A stretch of DNA of 64,000 bases from assembly GCF_001428065.1 (NCBI RefSeq), contig NZ_LMSE01000002.1:1270120-1334119 (forward strand). The letters run 5' to 3'. Within the stretch, counting starts at the first letter, position 1; every line of letters starts with the position of its first letter. Shown piece by piece: positions 36,702 through 45,372 of the stretch. A program made the position numbers and the translations under genes. Under the pieces are notes generated by a model. That model did no database searches, was not told where the DNA came from, and saw only the letters and a list, made by a program, of their open reading frames with translations. This DNA is from Nostocoides sp. Soil756. GTDB taxonomy: Bacteria > Actinomycetota > Actinomycetes > Actinomycetales > Dermatophilaceae.

Positions 36702-37939
36702 GCTCGGCATCCGAGACCGCCCCCGCTGACCAGCAGGAGCCGCAGGCTCCGGAACCGGTGCTGCTCCAGGAGCCGGCCGAGGGTGTCCCCGACGTCGTCG
36801 AGTCCGAACGCGAGCTCGACGACGTCGCCCGTGCGGTGGCCGCCGGCCAGGGCCCTGTCGCGATCGACGCCGAACGGGCCTCGGGCTACCGCTACGGCCA
36901 GCGCGCCTACCTGGTGCAGCTGCGCCGCGAGGGCTCCGGCACCTTCCTCATCGACCCCATCGGCGTCCCCGACCTGACCCCGGTGGCCGAAGCCATCGGG
37001 GGCGCCGAGTGGATCCTGCACGCCGCCACCCAGGACCTGGTCTGCCTGGCCGAGGTGGGGCTGCGCCCCCGGCAGCTGTTCGACACCGAGCTCGCCGCCC
37101 GCATCCTGGGCCTGCCCCGCGTCGGGCTGGCCGCCGTGGTCGAGCACTACCTGGGGCTGCGGCTGGCCAAGGAGCACTCCGCGGTCGACTGGTCCACCCG
37201 ACCGCTGCCCGACCCGTGGCTGCGCTACGCCGCCCTCGACGTCGAGGTTCTCGGCGAGCTGCGCAACCTCATGGGCGTCGACCTCGCGAGCCAGGGCAAG
37301 GACGAGTGGGCCCGCCAGGAGTTCGCGGCCCTGCTCACCTGGTCGCCGACCGAGCGGGTCGACCCGTGGCGGCGCACCTCCGGCATCAACACCCTGCGCT
37401 CGCGCCAGGCGGTCGGCATCGTGCGCGAGCTCTGGTACGCCCGCGACGCCATCGCCCGCGAGCGCGACACCAGTGTCGGCCGGGTGCTGCCCGACGCTGC
37501 GCTGGTCGACATCGCCAAGGCGACCCCACGCACCACGGCCGACCTGCCGTCGGGGCACCGGGCCATCGCCCGCTACGGCCGCCAGTGGGTCGAGGCCGTG
37601 CAGCGCGCCATGGCCTTGCCCGAGACCGAGCTGCCGCCGCGCAGCCTGCCGTCCGACGGTCCGCCCCCGGCCCGCTCCTGGCCCGACAAGGACCCGGTCG
37701 CCGCCGAGCGCCTGGCCGCCACCCGGGCCGCCCTGACCGCGTTCTCGCAGGAGCGCAGCATCCCGGTCGAGAACGTGTGCTCCCCCGACCCGCTGAGGCG
37801 CGTCGTCTGGAGCCCGCCGGCCCAGCGCGACGTCGAGGGCTTCACCGCTGCGCTCGCGGCGCTGGGGGTACGGCGCTGGCAGGCCGACATCGTCGCGCCG
37901 CTGCTGGTGGGCGCCTTCGACGCCCACCCGGACGCCTGA
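36698..37939 (+). CDS. rnd: Ribonuclease D with HRDC domain
   Basis: 413 aa from ATG 36698. DEDD-type 3'-5' exonuclease domain (about 35-215): VAIDAERASGYRYGQRAYLV (first Asp/Glu pair), WILHAATQDLVCLAEVGL (third Asp), LFDTELAARILGLPRVGLAA, and LRYAALDVEVLGEL (Tyr and last Asp). An HRDC domain follows at about 235-310 (WRRTSGINTLRSRQAVGIVR, RVLPDAALVDIAKATPRTTA). It trims 3' ends of tRNA and other stable RNAs. Coupled to the DUF3000 gene. The N-terminal 30 residues are Pro/Glu/Ala-rich and disordered. Confidence 0.92.
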   Translation: MSSASETAPADQQEPQAPEPVLLQEPAEGVPDVVESERELDDVARAVAAGQGPVAIDAERASGYRYGQRAYLVQLRREGSGTFLIDPIGVPDLTPVAEAIGGAEWILHAATQDLVCLAEVGLRPRQLFDTELAARILGLPRVGLAAVVEHYLGLRLAKEHSAVDWSTRPLPDPWLRYAALDVEVLGELRNLMGVDLASQGKDEWARQEFAALLTWSPTERVDPWRRTSGINTLRSRQAVGIVRELWYARDAIARERDTSVGRVLPDAALVDIAKATPRTTADLPSGHRAIARYGRQWVEAVQRAMALPETELPPRSLPSDGPPPARSWPDKDPVAAERLAATRAALTAFSQERSIPVENVCSPDPLRRVVWSPPAQRDVEGFTAALAALGVRRWQADIVAPLLVGAFDAHPDA

Positions 37940-38043
37940 GCCTCCCTTCCCCCTTCCGCCGGCCGCCCCGAACGGCTGGAGTCGAGACTCGGCGACCCCG
38001 TCGACGACCCGGGTGACGGCTCTCACGCGGGGCGCTCTCGACC

Positions 38044-38061
38044 ACTAAGCGACCGCTTAGT
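38044..38061. promoter_or_regulatory. Perfect palindrome, putative TetR-type operator of fadAB
   Basis: ACTAAGCG-AC-CGCTTAGT, 8-bp arms with 2-bp spacer, 63 bp before the fadA start. The form is typical of TetR-family fatty-acid degradation repressors in Actinobacteria. The repressor gene is not in the window. Confidence 0.7.
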
Positions 38062-38123
38062 AGTCTCGCGGGGTGAGCCCGGCGCACCCGGGCCGACCCC
38101 GTACCCGACCAGGGAGGCCACCC

Positions 38124-39344
38124 GTGCCCCGTGAGCTCCAGGAGGTCGTCTTCGTCGACGGCGTCCGCACCCCCTTCGGCAAGGCCGGCGAGAAGGGCAT
38201 GTACGCCCAGACCCGCGCCGACGACCTCGTCATCAAGTGCATCCGCGAGCTGCTGCGGCGCCACCCCGAGCTCCCGAAGGAGCGCGTCGAGGAGGTCGCG
38301 ATCGCCGCGACGACCCAGATCGGCGACCAGGGCCTGACCCTCGGGCGCCTGGCCGCGCTGCTGTCGGGCCTGCCGAAGTCGACCCCCGGCTACTCGGTCG
38401 ACCGGATGTGCGCGGGCGCGATGACGGCCGTCACCAACGTCGCCTCCGCCATCGGCGTCGGGGCCATCGACGTGGCCGTGGCCGGCGGGGTGGAGCACAT
38501 GGGTCGGCACCCGATGGGCGAGGGCATCGACCCCAACCCGCGCATCGTGGCCGAGCGCGTCGTCGACGAGTCGGCCCTGGTGATGGGCAAGACCGCCGAG
38601 AACCTGCACGACCGCTTCCCGCAGCTCACCAAGGCCCGCAGCGACGCCTTCGCCGTGGCCAGCCAGCGCAAGCTCGCGGCCGCCTACGAGGCAGGCAAGG
38701 TCCAGCCCGACTTGGTGCCCGTCGCGACGCGCCACGTCGAGAAGGGCTGGGGGCTCGCCGCCGCCGACGAGCCGCCCCGCCCCGGCACCACGCTCGAGGA
38801 GCTCGGGGCCCTCAAGACCCCGTTCCGCCCGCACGGCAACGTCACCGCCGGGAACGCCGCGGGTCTCAACGACGGTGCCACCGCCTGCATCCTGGCCTCA
38901 GAGTCCGCCGCGGCCGAGCTGGGCCTGCCGGTGCGGATGCGGATGACCTCCTACGCGTTCGTCGGGGTGGAGCCCGAGGTCATGGGCATCGGGCCGGTGC
39001 CGGCCACCGAGAAGGCCCTGGCCAAGGCCGGGCTGACCATCGGCGACATCGGGCTGTTCGAGCTCAACGAGGCCTTCGCCGTCCAGGTGCTGGCCTTCCT
39101 CGACCACTTCGGCATCGCCGACGACGACGAGCGGGTCAACCCCTGGGGCGGCGCCATCGCCACCGGGCACCCGCTGGCGTCCTCCGGCGTGCGGCTGATG
39201 ACCCAGCTGGCCCGGCACTTCGAGGACCACCCCGAGGTGCGCTACGGCCTCACCGCGATGTGCATCGGCATCGGGATGGGCGGCGCCGTCATCTGGGAGA
39301 ACCCCCACCACGCGGACCACGGCACGGAAGGCGCACGCGCATGA
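38124..39344 (+). CDS. fadA: Acetyl-CoA acyltransferase (thiolase)
   Basis: 406 aa, GTG at 38124 with AGGGAGG 7 bp upstream. Thiolase fold: VFVDGVRTPFGKAGEKG, nucleophile Cys in GYSVDRMCAGAMTAVTNVAS (Cys about 94), GGVEHMGRHPMGEG, NAAGLNDGATACILASE, LFELNEAFAVQVLAFLDHFG, NPWGGAIATGHPLASSGVRL (His) and second Cys in TAMCIGIGMGGAVI. It cleaves 3-ketoacyl-CoA in beta-oxidation. Overlaps fadB by 4 bp. The operon is probably controlled through the palindrome upstream. Confidence 0.95.
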   Translation: MPRELQEVVFVDGVRTPFGKAGEKGMYAQTRADDLVIKCIRELLRRHPELPKERVEEVAIAATTQIGDQGLTLGRLAALLSGLPKSTPGYSVDRMCAGAMTAVTNVASAIGVGAIDVAVAGGVEHMGRHPMGEGIDPNPRIVAERVVDESALVMGKTAENLHDRFPQLTKARSDAFAVASQRKLAAAYEAGKVQPDLVPVATRHVEKGWGLAAADEPPRPGTTLEELGALKTPFRPHGNVTAGNAAGLNDGATACILASESAAAELGLPVRMRMTSYAFVGVEPEVMGIGPVPATEKALAKAGLTIGDIGLFELNEAFAVQVLAFLDHFGIADDDERVNPWGGAIATGHPLASSGVRLMTQLARHFEDHPEVRYGLTAMCIGIGMGGAVIWENPHHADHGTEGARA

Positions 39345-41461
39345 GCACCACCACCGAGGCCCCCCGGATGCCGGCCGAGGTCGTCACCCACGCCCCGGCC
39401 CAGGACGTCACCCTCCCCGGCGGGGCGGGTGTCCTGGCCCTGGTCACCCTCGACAACGGGCACGACCACACCCGCCCGAGCACCTTCGGGCCGGCGTCGG
39501 TCGCGGCGCTGCAGGCCACGCTCGACACCCTGCGGGCCCGGGCCGAGGCGGGCGAGATCCAGGCCGTCGCGGTCACCGGCAAGCCGTTCGTCTTCGCCGT
39601 CGGCGCCGACCTCTCCGGCGTCCCGTACGTCACCGACCGCTCGCAGGCCCTCGAGATCGCCCGCGCCGGTCACGCGGCGTTCGCGACGCTGGCCGACCTG
39701 CCGGTGCCGACCTTCGCGTTCGTCAACGGCGCGGCGATGGGCGGCGGGGTCGAGCTGGCCCTCTCGGCCGACTTCCGCACCGTGTCCGGCGGCGTGGGGG
39801 CGTTCGCGCTCCCCGAGGCCTTCCTCGGGCTGGTGCCCGGCTGGGGCGGCTGCTGGCTGCTCCCCCGGCTGGTCGGGCCCGAGGCCGCGCTGAAAGTCAT
39901 CATCGAGAACCCGCTGTCGCAGAACCGGATGCTCAAGGCCCGCGAGGTCGTCGAGCTCGGCATCGGCGACGTGCTGCTCCAGCCCGCCGACTTCCTCGAG
40001 GACTCGCTGCGCTGGGCCGCCGCCGTGCTGACCGGCGCGGTCACGCCCGAGCGCCGCCCCGTCGGCGACGACGCCGACGCCTGGGACGCCGCGTGCGACC
40101 GGGCCCGCACGGTCGTCCTGGCCCGGACCGGCGGCCGCTCCCCCGGCCCGCTGCGCGCGGTCGAGCTGGTCCGCGCGGCGCGCACGGCCGGCCGCGCCGA
40201 GGCCTTCGCCGCGGAGGACGAGGCGCTCGGCGACCTCATCATGGGCGACGAGCTGCGGGCAGGCCTCTACGCGTTCGACCTCGTACAGAAGCGCGCCAAG
40301 CGCCCCGCCGGCGCGCCCGACAAGGCGCTGGCCCGCCCCGTCACCAAGGTCGGCGTCGTGGGCGCGGGCCTGATGGCAAGCCAGCTGGCGCTGCTCTTCG
40401 CGCGCCGGCTCGGGGTGCCGGTCGTGATGACCGACCTCGACGAGCAGCGCGTCGCCAAGGGCGTCGGCTACGTGCACCAGGAGGTCGACACCCTGCTGGC
40501 CAAGCGCCGCGTCTCCCCGGACAAGGCCTCGTTCCTCAAGCGCCTGGTCACCGGCTCGACCAGCAAGGAGGGCTTCGCCGACGCCGACCTGGTCATCGAG
40601 GCGGTCTTCGAGGAGATGTCGGTCAAGCAACAGGTCTTCGCCGAGGTCGAGGCCGTCGTCGCGCCCGAGGCCGTCCTGCTCACCAACACCTCGTCGCTGT
40701 CCATCACCGAGATGGCGAGCGGGCTGGCGCATCCCGAACGGGTCGTGGGTTTCCACTTCTTCAACCCGGTGGCGGTCATGCCGCTGCTCGAGATCATCCC
40801 CGGCGAGCACACCGACGAGGCGTCCCTGGCCACCGCGTTCGCGACCGGACGCGCGCTCGGCAAGACGTGCATCCGGGTCACCGACTCGGCCTCGTTCGTG
40901 GTCAACCGGCTGCTGGGCCGCTTCATGGGCGAGTACTCGCGCATCGTCGACGCCGGCACGCCGGTGGAGGTCGCCGACCGCGCGGTGGCGGGGATGGCCC
41001 CGATGCCGCCGTTCGTCCTGGTCGGCCTCGTGGGCCCGGCGATCGCGCTGCACAACAGCGAGACGCTGGTGCGGGCCTTCGGTGACCGCTTCTACCTCTC
41101 GCCCACGCTGGCCCGCATCGTGGCGGCCGGCAAGCGCGGGTACTACCTGACCGACGAGCGCGGCCGGCCCGTGCCCGACCCGGAGGTGGAGGCGCTGCGC
41201 GAGCAGCCGGCCGAGCCGGTCGCACTGTCGGACCAGGAGGTGCGCGTCCGGGTGCTCGACGCCATCGCCGACGAGGTCGGCCGGATGCTGGCCGAGGGCG
41301 TCGTGGAGGCGCCGATGGACATCGACCTGGCCATGATCACCGGCGCCGGCTTCTCGTTCTGGAACGGCGGCATCATCCCGCTGCTCGACCGCGAGGGCGC
41401 CAGCGAGCGCGTCCTGGGGCGGCGGCTGCTGCCCCACGGCGTCGCCAGCGTGGCCCGCTGA
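39341..41461 (+). CDS. fadB: Beta-oxidation multifunctional enzyme (FadB type)
   Basis: 706 aa from ATG 39341. Enoyl-CoA hydratase domain (about 20-280): PFVFAVGADLSGVPYV and PTFAFVNGAAMGGGVELALS (oxyanion hole). 3-Hydroxyacyl-CoA dehydrogenase domain (about 330-690): NAD-binding KVGVVGAGLMASQLALLFAR, DLVIEAVFEEMSVKQQVFAE, TNTSSLSITEMASGLAHPER and VVGFHFFNPVAVMPLLEIIP (catalytic His). A note: the usual GxGxMG reads GAGLMA here. Forms a trifunctional beta-oxidation complex with FadA, translationally coupled upstream. Confidence 0.94.
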   Translation: MSTTTEAPRMPAEVVTHAPAQDVTLPGGAGVLALVTLDNGHDHTRPSTFGPASVAALQATLDTLRARAEAGEIQAVAVTGKPFVFAVGADLSGVPYVTDRSQALEIARAGHAAFATLADLPVPTFAFVNGAAMGGGVELALSADFRTVSGGVGAFALPEAFLGLVPGWGGCWLLPRLVGPEAALKVIIENPLSQNRMLKAREVVELGIGDVLLQPADFLEDSLRWAAAVLTGAVTPERRPVGDDADAWDAACDRARTVVLARTGGRSPGPLRAVELVRAARTAGRAEAFAAEDEALGDLIMGDELRAGLYAFDLVQKRAKRPAGAPDKALARPVTKVGVVGAGLMASQLALLFARRLGVPVVMTDLDEQRVAKGVGYVHQEVDTLLAKRRVSPDKASFLKRLVTGSTSKEGFADADLVIEAVFEEMSVKQQVFAEVEAVVAPEAVLLTNTSSLSITEMASGLAHPERVVGFHFFNPVAVMPLLEIIPGEHTDEASLATAFATGRALGKTCIRVTDSASFVVNRLLGRFMGEYSRIVDAGTPVEVADRAVAGMAPMPPFVLVGLVGPAIALHNSETLVRAFGDRFYLSPTLARIVAAGKRGYYLTDERGRPVPDPEVEALREQPAEPVALSDQEVRVRVLDAIADEVGRMLAEGVVEAPMDIDLAMITGAGFSFWNGGIIPLLDREGASERVLGRRLLPHGVASVAR

Positions 41462-41470
41462 CCCTCCCCA

Positions 41471-41526
41471 CCGCGAACGTGTGTGAAGAGCGTCGGCATG
41501 CCGATGTTCTTCACACACGTTCGCGG
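41471..41526. repeat. 56-bp near-perfect palindrome
   Basis: CCGCGAACGTGTGTGAAGA and its exact complement flank a TCGGCATGCCGA core, with only a 3-bp imperfect step (GCG/TGT) on each side. Located between fadB stop and the HTH-MurA gene. It could end fadAB transcription, but has no U tract and is far longer than a normal terminator. Confidence 0.8.
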
Positions 41527-41542
41527 GGAGGGGTCGGGCGCA

Positions 41543-41565
41543 ATATCTCACAGGTGATATATGCT
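41543..41565 (+). promoter_or_regulatory. Operator/promoter of the HTH-MurA gene
   Basis: ATATCTCAC-AG-GTGATATAT is an inverted repeat with one mismatch per arm (41543-41562). Its right arm runs into TATGCT (41560-41565), a good -10 hexamer placed 6 bp before the GTG start, which suggests a leaderless transcript repressed by a protein bound to the repeat, plausibly the encoded HTH domain itself. Confidence 0.6.
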
Positions 41566-41571
41566 GGTCCC

Positions 41572-43113
41572 GTGACGACCACCAGCGACACCTACCTGAC
41601 CCGCATCGGCACCCTCATCCGGGACGCGCGGCGCCATCAGGGCCTCACCCAGAACGAGCTCGCCGACCTGCTCGGCACCAGCCAGAGCGCCGTGGCGCGC
41701 ATCGAGCAGGGGAAGCAGAACCTCTCGCTCGAGATGCTGGCCCGCGTCGGCGAGAAGCTCGACAGCGAGTTCGTCTCCCTCGGCCACAGCGGCCCCCAGC
41801 ACCTGCGCATCGTCGGAGGCCGCAAGCTCTCCGGCTCGATCCCGGTCAAGACCAGCAAGAACGCCGCGGTCGCCCTGCTGTGCGCCAGCCTGCTCAACAA
41901 GGGCAGGACCACGCTGCGCAACCTGGCGCGCATCGAGGAGGTCAACCGCATCATCGAGGTGCTGACCTCCATCGGGGTCAAGGTCCGCTGGCTGCCCGAC
42001 AGCAACGACCTCGAGGTCGTGCCGCCGGCCCACCTCGACCTCGCGGGCATCGACGTCGACGCCGCGCGGCGCACCCGCACCGTCATCATGTTCCTCGGCC
42101 CGCTGCTGGCCGACTACGACCACTTCAAGCTGCCCTACGCCGGCGGCTGCGACCTCGGCACCCGCACCGTCGAGCCGCACCTGTCGGCCCTGCGCCACTT
42201 CGGCCTCGACGTCACCGCGACGCACGGCTTCTACGACTCGGTCGTCGACCCCACCCGCCACCCCAAGCGCGCCATCGTGCTCACCGAGCGCGGCGACACC
42301 GTCACCGAGAACGTGCTGATGGCCGCGGCCCGCTACGAGGGCACCACCGTCATCCGCAACGCCTCCCCCAACTACATGGTCCAGGACCTGTGCTTCTTCC
42401 TGCAGGGCCTCGGCGTGGGCATCGAGGGCATCGGCACCACCACCCTCACCGTCACCGGCGTCGGCCGGGTCGACATGGACATCGAGTACTCCCCGTCGGA
42501 GGACCCGATCGAGGCCATGAGCCTGATCGCGGCCGCGGTCGTCACCGAGTCGACGATCACCATCGAGCGGGTGCCGATCGAGTTCCTCGAGATCGAGCTC
42601 GCCACCCTCGAGGAGATGGGTCTGCGCTTCGACCTCACCGAGGAGTACCTGGCCCAGAACGGCCGGACCCGCCTGGTCGACCTCACCATCCACCCGGGCC
42701 CGCTGACCGCTCCGGTCGACAAGATCGCGCCGATGCCGTTCCCGGGGCTCAACATCGACAACCTGCCGTTCTTCGCACTCATCGCGGCCTGCGCCGAGGG
42801 CACGACGATGATCCACGACTGGGTCTACGAGAACCGCGCCATCTACCTCACCGAGCTGACCAAGATCGGCGGCCAGGTGCAGCTGCTCGACCCGCACCGC
42901 GTGATGATCACCGGCCCCACCCCGAAGTGGCGGGCCGCCGAGGTCATGTGCCCTCCGGCGCTGCGCCCGGGCGTGGTCGTGCTGCTCGCGATGCTGGCCG
43001 CGCCCGGCACCTCGGTGCTGCGCAACGTCTACGTCATCAACCGCGGCTACGAGGACCTCGCCGAGCGCCTCAACGCCCTCGGCGCGACCATCGAGACCTT
43101 CCGCGACATCTGA
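41572..43113 (+). CDS. XRE-type HTH fused to MurA-like enolpyruvyl transferase
   Basis: 513 aa from GTG 41572. Residues 8-65 are an XRE helix-turn-helix (LIRDARRHQGLTQNELADLL, GTSQSAVARIEQGKQNLSLE). Residues about 80-505 are a MurA/EPSP-synthase fold: GGRKLSGSIPVKTSKNAAVA (Lys of the KN motif), TVIMFLGPLLADYDHFKLPY, GGCDLGTRTVEPHL with the fosfomycin-target Cys at about 193, and IRNVYVINRGYEDL-like end (LRNVYVINRGYEDLAERLNA). MurA starts peptidoglycan synthesis by adding enolpyruvyl to UDP-GlcNAc. The HTH suggests a trigger enzyme that senses cell-wall precursors and controls its own gene. A separate housekeeping MurA is expected elsewhere. Confidence 0.88.
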   Translation: MTTTSDTYLTRIGTLIRDARRHQGLTQNELADLLGTSQSAVARIEQGKQNLSLEMLARVGEKLDSEFVSLGHSGPQHLRIVGGRKLSGSIPVKTSKNAAVALLCASLLNKGRTTLRNLARIEEVNRIIEVLTSIGVKVRWLPDSNDLEVVPPAHLDLAGIDVDAARRTRTVIMFLGPLLADYDHFKLPYAGGCDLGTRTVEPHLSALRHFGLDVTATHGFYDSVVDPTRHPKRAIVLTERGDTVTENVLMAAARYEGTTVIRNASPNYMVQDLCFFLQGLGVGIEGIGTTTLTVTGVGRVDMDIEYSPSEDPIEAMSLIAAAVVTESTITIERVPIEFLEIELATLEEMGLRFDLTEEYLAQNGRTRLVDLTIHPGPLTAPVDKIAPMPFPGLNIDNLPFFALIAACAEGTTMIHDWVYENRAIYLTELTKIGGQVQLLDPHRVMITGPTPKWRAAEVMCPPALRPGVVVLLAMLAAPGTSVLRNVYVINRGYEDLAERLNALGATIETFRDI

Positions 43114-43139
43114 GCCGCGCCGCGCGACGAACCACACCC

Positions 43140-43832
43140 ATGGCGACCCGACGGCTGCTGCTGCCCGCTGCCCCTCTGGCGGTCCTCGTGGCCCGCGCCC
43201 TGCGGGTGCGGCTGTCGGTCGCGCCGTGGGGTCGGTACTGGGGGCGGCGCGCGCTCCCGGGCGCCCCGCTGGTGGTGGCCCTCGGTGACTCGCTGACAGT
43301 CGGCACCGGCACCACGCGGGCCTCACGCTCGTGGCTGGCCCTGTTCGTCGGCCACGTCGAGGCGACCTGGGGCACGACGGTGGCCGTCGACAACCGCGCG
43401 GTCTACGGGGCGCGGGTGGCCGACGTGCTGCGGGACCAGCTCCCGCTGCCCGCCGACGCCATCCTGGTCACCCTCTGCATCGGCTCCAACGACGCGGGGC
43501 GTAGCGACCCCGAGCGCTTCCGGGCCGACCTGCGCACGCTCGTCGCGCAGCTGCCGCCCGGATCGGTCGTGGGCGACGTCCCGGAGTTCCGTTGGGGGCC
43601 GCGGGTGCCCGCGGCCGCGGAGCTCTCACGGGTCGTGTGCGAGGTGGTGGCCGAGCGCCCCGACCTGCTGCTCGCGCCCGTCGAGGAGCACACGACCGGG
43701 GTGCGGATCCTCACCGGCCTGGCCGGCGACTTCTTCCACCCCAACGACCGCACCCACCGCCGCATCGCCGACGCCTTCGTCACCGGTTGGTCGCAGCGCC
43801 GAGTGCTGGACGGGCCCGACCCCCGCCGGTAG
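43140..43832 (+). CDS. SGNH/GDSL-type hydrolase
   Basis: 230 aa from ATG 43140. SGNH blocks: VVALGDSLTVGTGTTRASRS (Ser), Gly region DNRAVYGARVADVLRDQ, LVTLCIGSNDAGR (Asn), and FFHPNDRTHRRIADAF (Asp/His). A hydrophobic N terminus (LLLPAAPLAVLVARALRVRL) may be an anchor or signal. Such lipases/esterases act on lipids or acylated sugars; substrate unknown. It begins 26 bp after the HTH-MurA gene and may be co-transcribed with it. Confidence 0.85.
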   Translation: MATRRLLLPAAPLAVLVARALRVRLSVAPWGRYWGRRALPGAPLVVALGDSLTVGTGTTRASRSWLALFVGHVEATWGTTVAVDNRAVYGARVADVLRDQLPLPADAILVTLCIGSNDAGRSDPERFRADLRTLVAQLPPGSVVGDVPEFRWGPRVPAAAELSRVVCEVVAERPDLLLAPVEEHTTGVRILTGLAGDFFHPNDRTHRRIADAFVTGWSQRRVLDGPDPRR

Positions 43833-43890
43833 CGTCCGCAGGGCGTCGCCGACCGGGCAACGCCGTTCCGCGACAGCCGAGCAGGAGGGA

Positions 43891-44256
43891 GTGCCCGTGG
43901 GTGAGGTCGAGCGGCCGCTGGTCGGCCAGGTGGTCACGGTCTTCCGCAACCGGCTGCGGGCCGAGCACGAGGGCGCCTACCGCGACGAGCTCGCCGTGGT
44001 GGCCGAGCTCGCGCGGTCGATGCCGGGTTTCCTCGAGACCAAGACCTTCGTCGCCGATGACGGGGAGCGCGCGACCATCGTCACCTTCGCCGACCCGCAG
44101 TCCCACCGGGGCTGGCGCGACCACCCGCGCCACCGCGAGGCGCAGCGCCGCGGCATCAGCGACTACTACTCCGAGTACTCCATCGCGGTGGGCGAGACGT
44201 CGTACGCCTCGGCGTTCGTGCACGACCCGCAGGGCTCGGGCGGGACCGCACCGTAG
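43891..44256 (+). CDS. Antibiotic biosynthesis monooxygenase-like (ABM) protein
   Basis: 121 aa, GTG at 43891 with AGGAGG just upstream. Dimeric alpha-beta barrel pattern: VVTVFRNRLRAEHEGAYRDE, ELARSMPGFLETKTFVADDG, ATIVTFADPQSHRGWRDHPR, HREAQRRGISDYYSEYSIAV. ABM proteins include quinone-forming monooxygenases and heme-degrading enzymes as well as many of unknown role. No partner gene indicates the substrate. Confidence 0.8.
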   Translation: MPVGEVERPLVGQVVTVFRNRLRAEHEGAYRDELAVVAELARSMPGFLETKTFVADDGERATIVTFADPQSHRGWRDHPRHREAQRRGISDYYSEYSIAVGETSYASAFVHDPQGSGGTAP

Positions 44257-44300
44257 GGCCGGCGCTCGACAGCCGGCGCACGACGGAGGCACACTCGGGT

Positions 44301-44555
44301 ATGGCGCGAACCGTCCCCGTGGGTCGCACCGCCGTCGTCCCCGACGTCCGCGGTGAGGGCCGGGCGTTGCGCGCCACGTGGCACCACGAGGCGGGCGTGG
44401 TGGTGCTGTCGGTCTGGCGCGACAACCTCTGTGTCGCCACCACCCGGGTCGATCCCGACGAGGTGCCGGCCCTCGTCGACGTCCTCGTGGCCGGCCTGGG
44501 CGAGGGCCACCGCGCCCCCATCACGACACCGATCCCCCACGGCGAGACCGGCTGA
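44301..44555 (+). CDS. Small conserved actinobacterial protein
   Basis: 84 aa from ATG 44301. Sequence RALRATWHHEAGVVVLSVWR and DNLCVATTRVDPDEVPALVD indicates a compact beta-alpha fold; similar short proteins occur widely in Actinobacteria without known function. Located 45 bp after the ABM-like gene and 34 bp before map, so possibly one transcript. Confidence 0.7.
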   Translation: MARTVPVGRTAVVPDVRGEGRALRATWHHEAGVVVLSVWRDNLCVATTRVDPDEVPALVDVLVAGLGEGHRAPITTPIPHGETG

Positions 44556-44589
44556 GGTCAGCGCACCGGCGCCGTGAGATGGTGCCTGC

Positions 44590-45372
44590 ATGATCGAGAT
44601 CCTCAGCCCGGCCGAGGTCGAGCGTGGCCGCCGGACGGGTGCCCTCGTGGCCGACATCCTCCAGGACCTGCGCGGGCGGGCGGTCGCCGGCACCGACCTG
44701 CTCGAGATCGACCGCTGGGCGCGGGAGATGATCCTGGATGCCGGCGCGGTGTCCTGCTACGTCGACTACGCGCCGTCGTTCGGGCGCGGTCCCTTCGGTC
44801 ACTACATCTGCACCTCGGTCAACGACGCCGTGCTGCACGGGCTCCCCCACGCGCGCCGCCTGCTGGACGGTGACCTGCTGAGCCTCGACCTGGCCGTCTC
44901 GTTGAACGGCGTGGTGGCCGACTCGGCCATCAGCTTCGTCGTGGGTGGCTCGCCGAGCCCGCAGGATGCCGCCCTCATCGACGCCACCGAGCGGGCGCTG
45001 ACCGCCGGCATCGCGGCGGCCGGCCCCGGCGCGTACCTCGGCGACGTGTCGCATGCCATCGGGACGACGCTGACGGCGGCGGGGTACCGGGTCAACACCC
45101 AGTTCGGTGGCCACGGGGTCGGCTCGACGATGCACCAGGACCCGCACGTGGCCAACAGCGGCCGGCCCGGGCGCGGCTACCGGCTGCGGCCGGGGCTGCT
45201 GCTGGCCCTCGAGCCCTGGGTGATGGCCGACACCGACCGCCTCGTCACCGACGACGACGGCTGGACGCTGCGCAGCGCCACCGGCGGGCGCACCGCCCAC
45301 AGCGAGCACACGGTCGCCATCACGGAGGACGGCGTCGAGATCCTCACCCGGCCGAGCCCTCGTCGCGGCTGA
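44590..45372 (+). CDS. map: Type I methionine aminopeptidase
   Basis: 260 aa from ATG 44590. Metal ligands lie in LLSLDLAVSLNGVVADSAIS (two Asp), FGGHGVGSTMHQDPHVANSG (His), LLALEPWVMADT (Glu) and TAHSEHTVAITEDG (last Glu). There is no N-terminal zinc-finger or SH3 extension. It removes the initiator Met. The conserved THNVCVN-like segment reads YICTSVNDAVLHGLP. As actinobacteria often carry several map genes, this may be an accessory copy. Its 3' end overlaps the convergent epimerase gene by 29 bp. Confidence 0.9.
   Translation: MIEILSPAEVERGRRTGALVADILQDLRGRAVAGTDLLEIDRWAREMILDAGAVSCYVDYAPSFGRGPFGHYICTSVNDAVLHGLPHARRLLDGDLLSLDLAVSLNGVVADSAISFVVGGSPSPQDAALIDATERALTAGIAAAGPGAYLGDVSHAIGTTLTAAGYRVNTQFGGHGVGSTMHQDPHVANSGRPGRGYRLRPGLLLALEPWVMADTDRLVTDDDGWTLRSATGGRTAHSEHTVAITEDGVEILTRPSPRRG

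Noticed and set aside
38237-41461. Very long open frame reading through fadA and fadB
   Set aside because: Its first part is an Arg/Gly/Pro-rich out-of-frame reading of fadA; only the part from 39341 (fadB) is real.
39242-41551. Long minus-strand frame opposite fadB
   Set aside because: Asp/Gln/His-rich antisense reading typical of GC-rich coding DNA; no family pattern.
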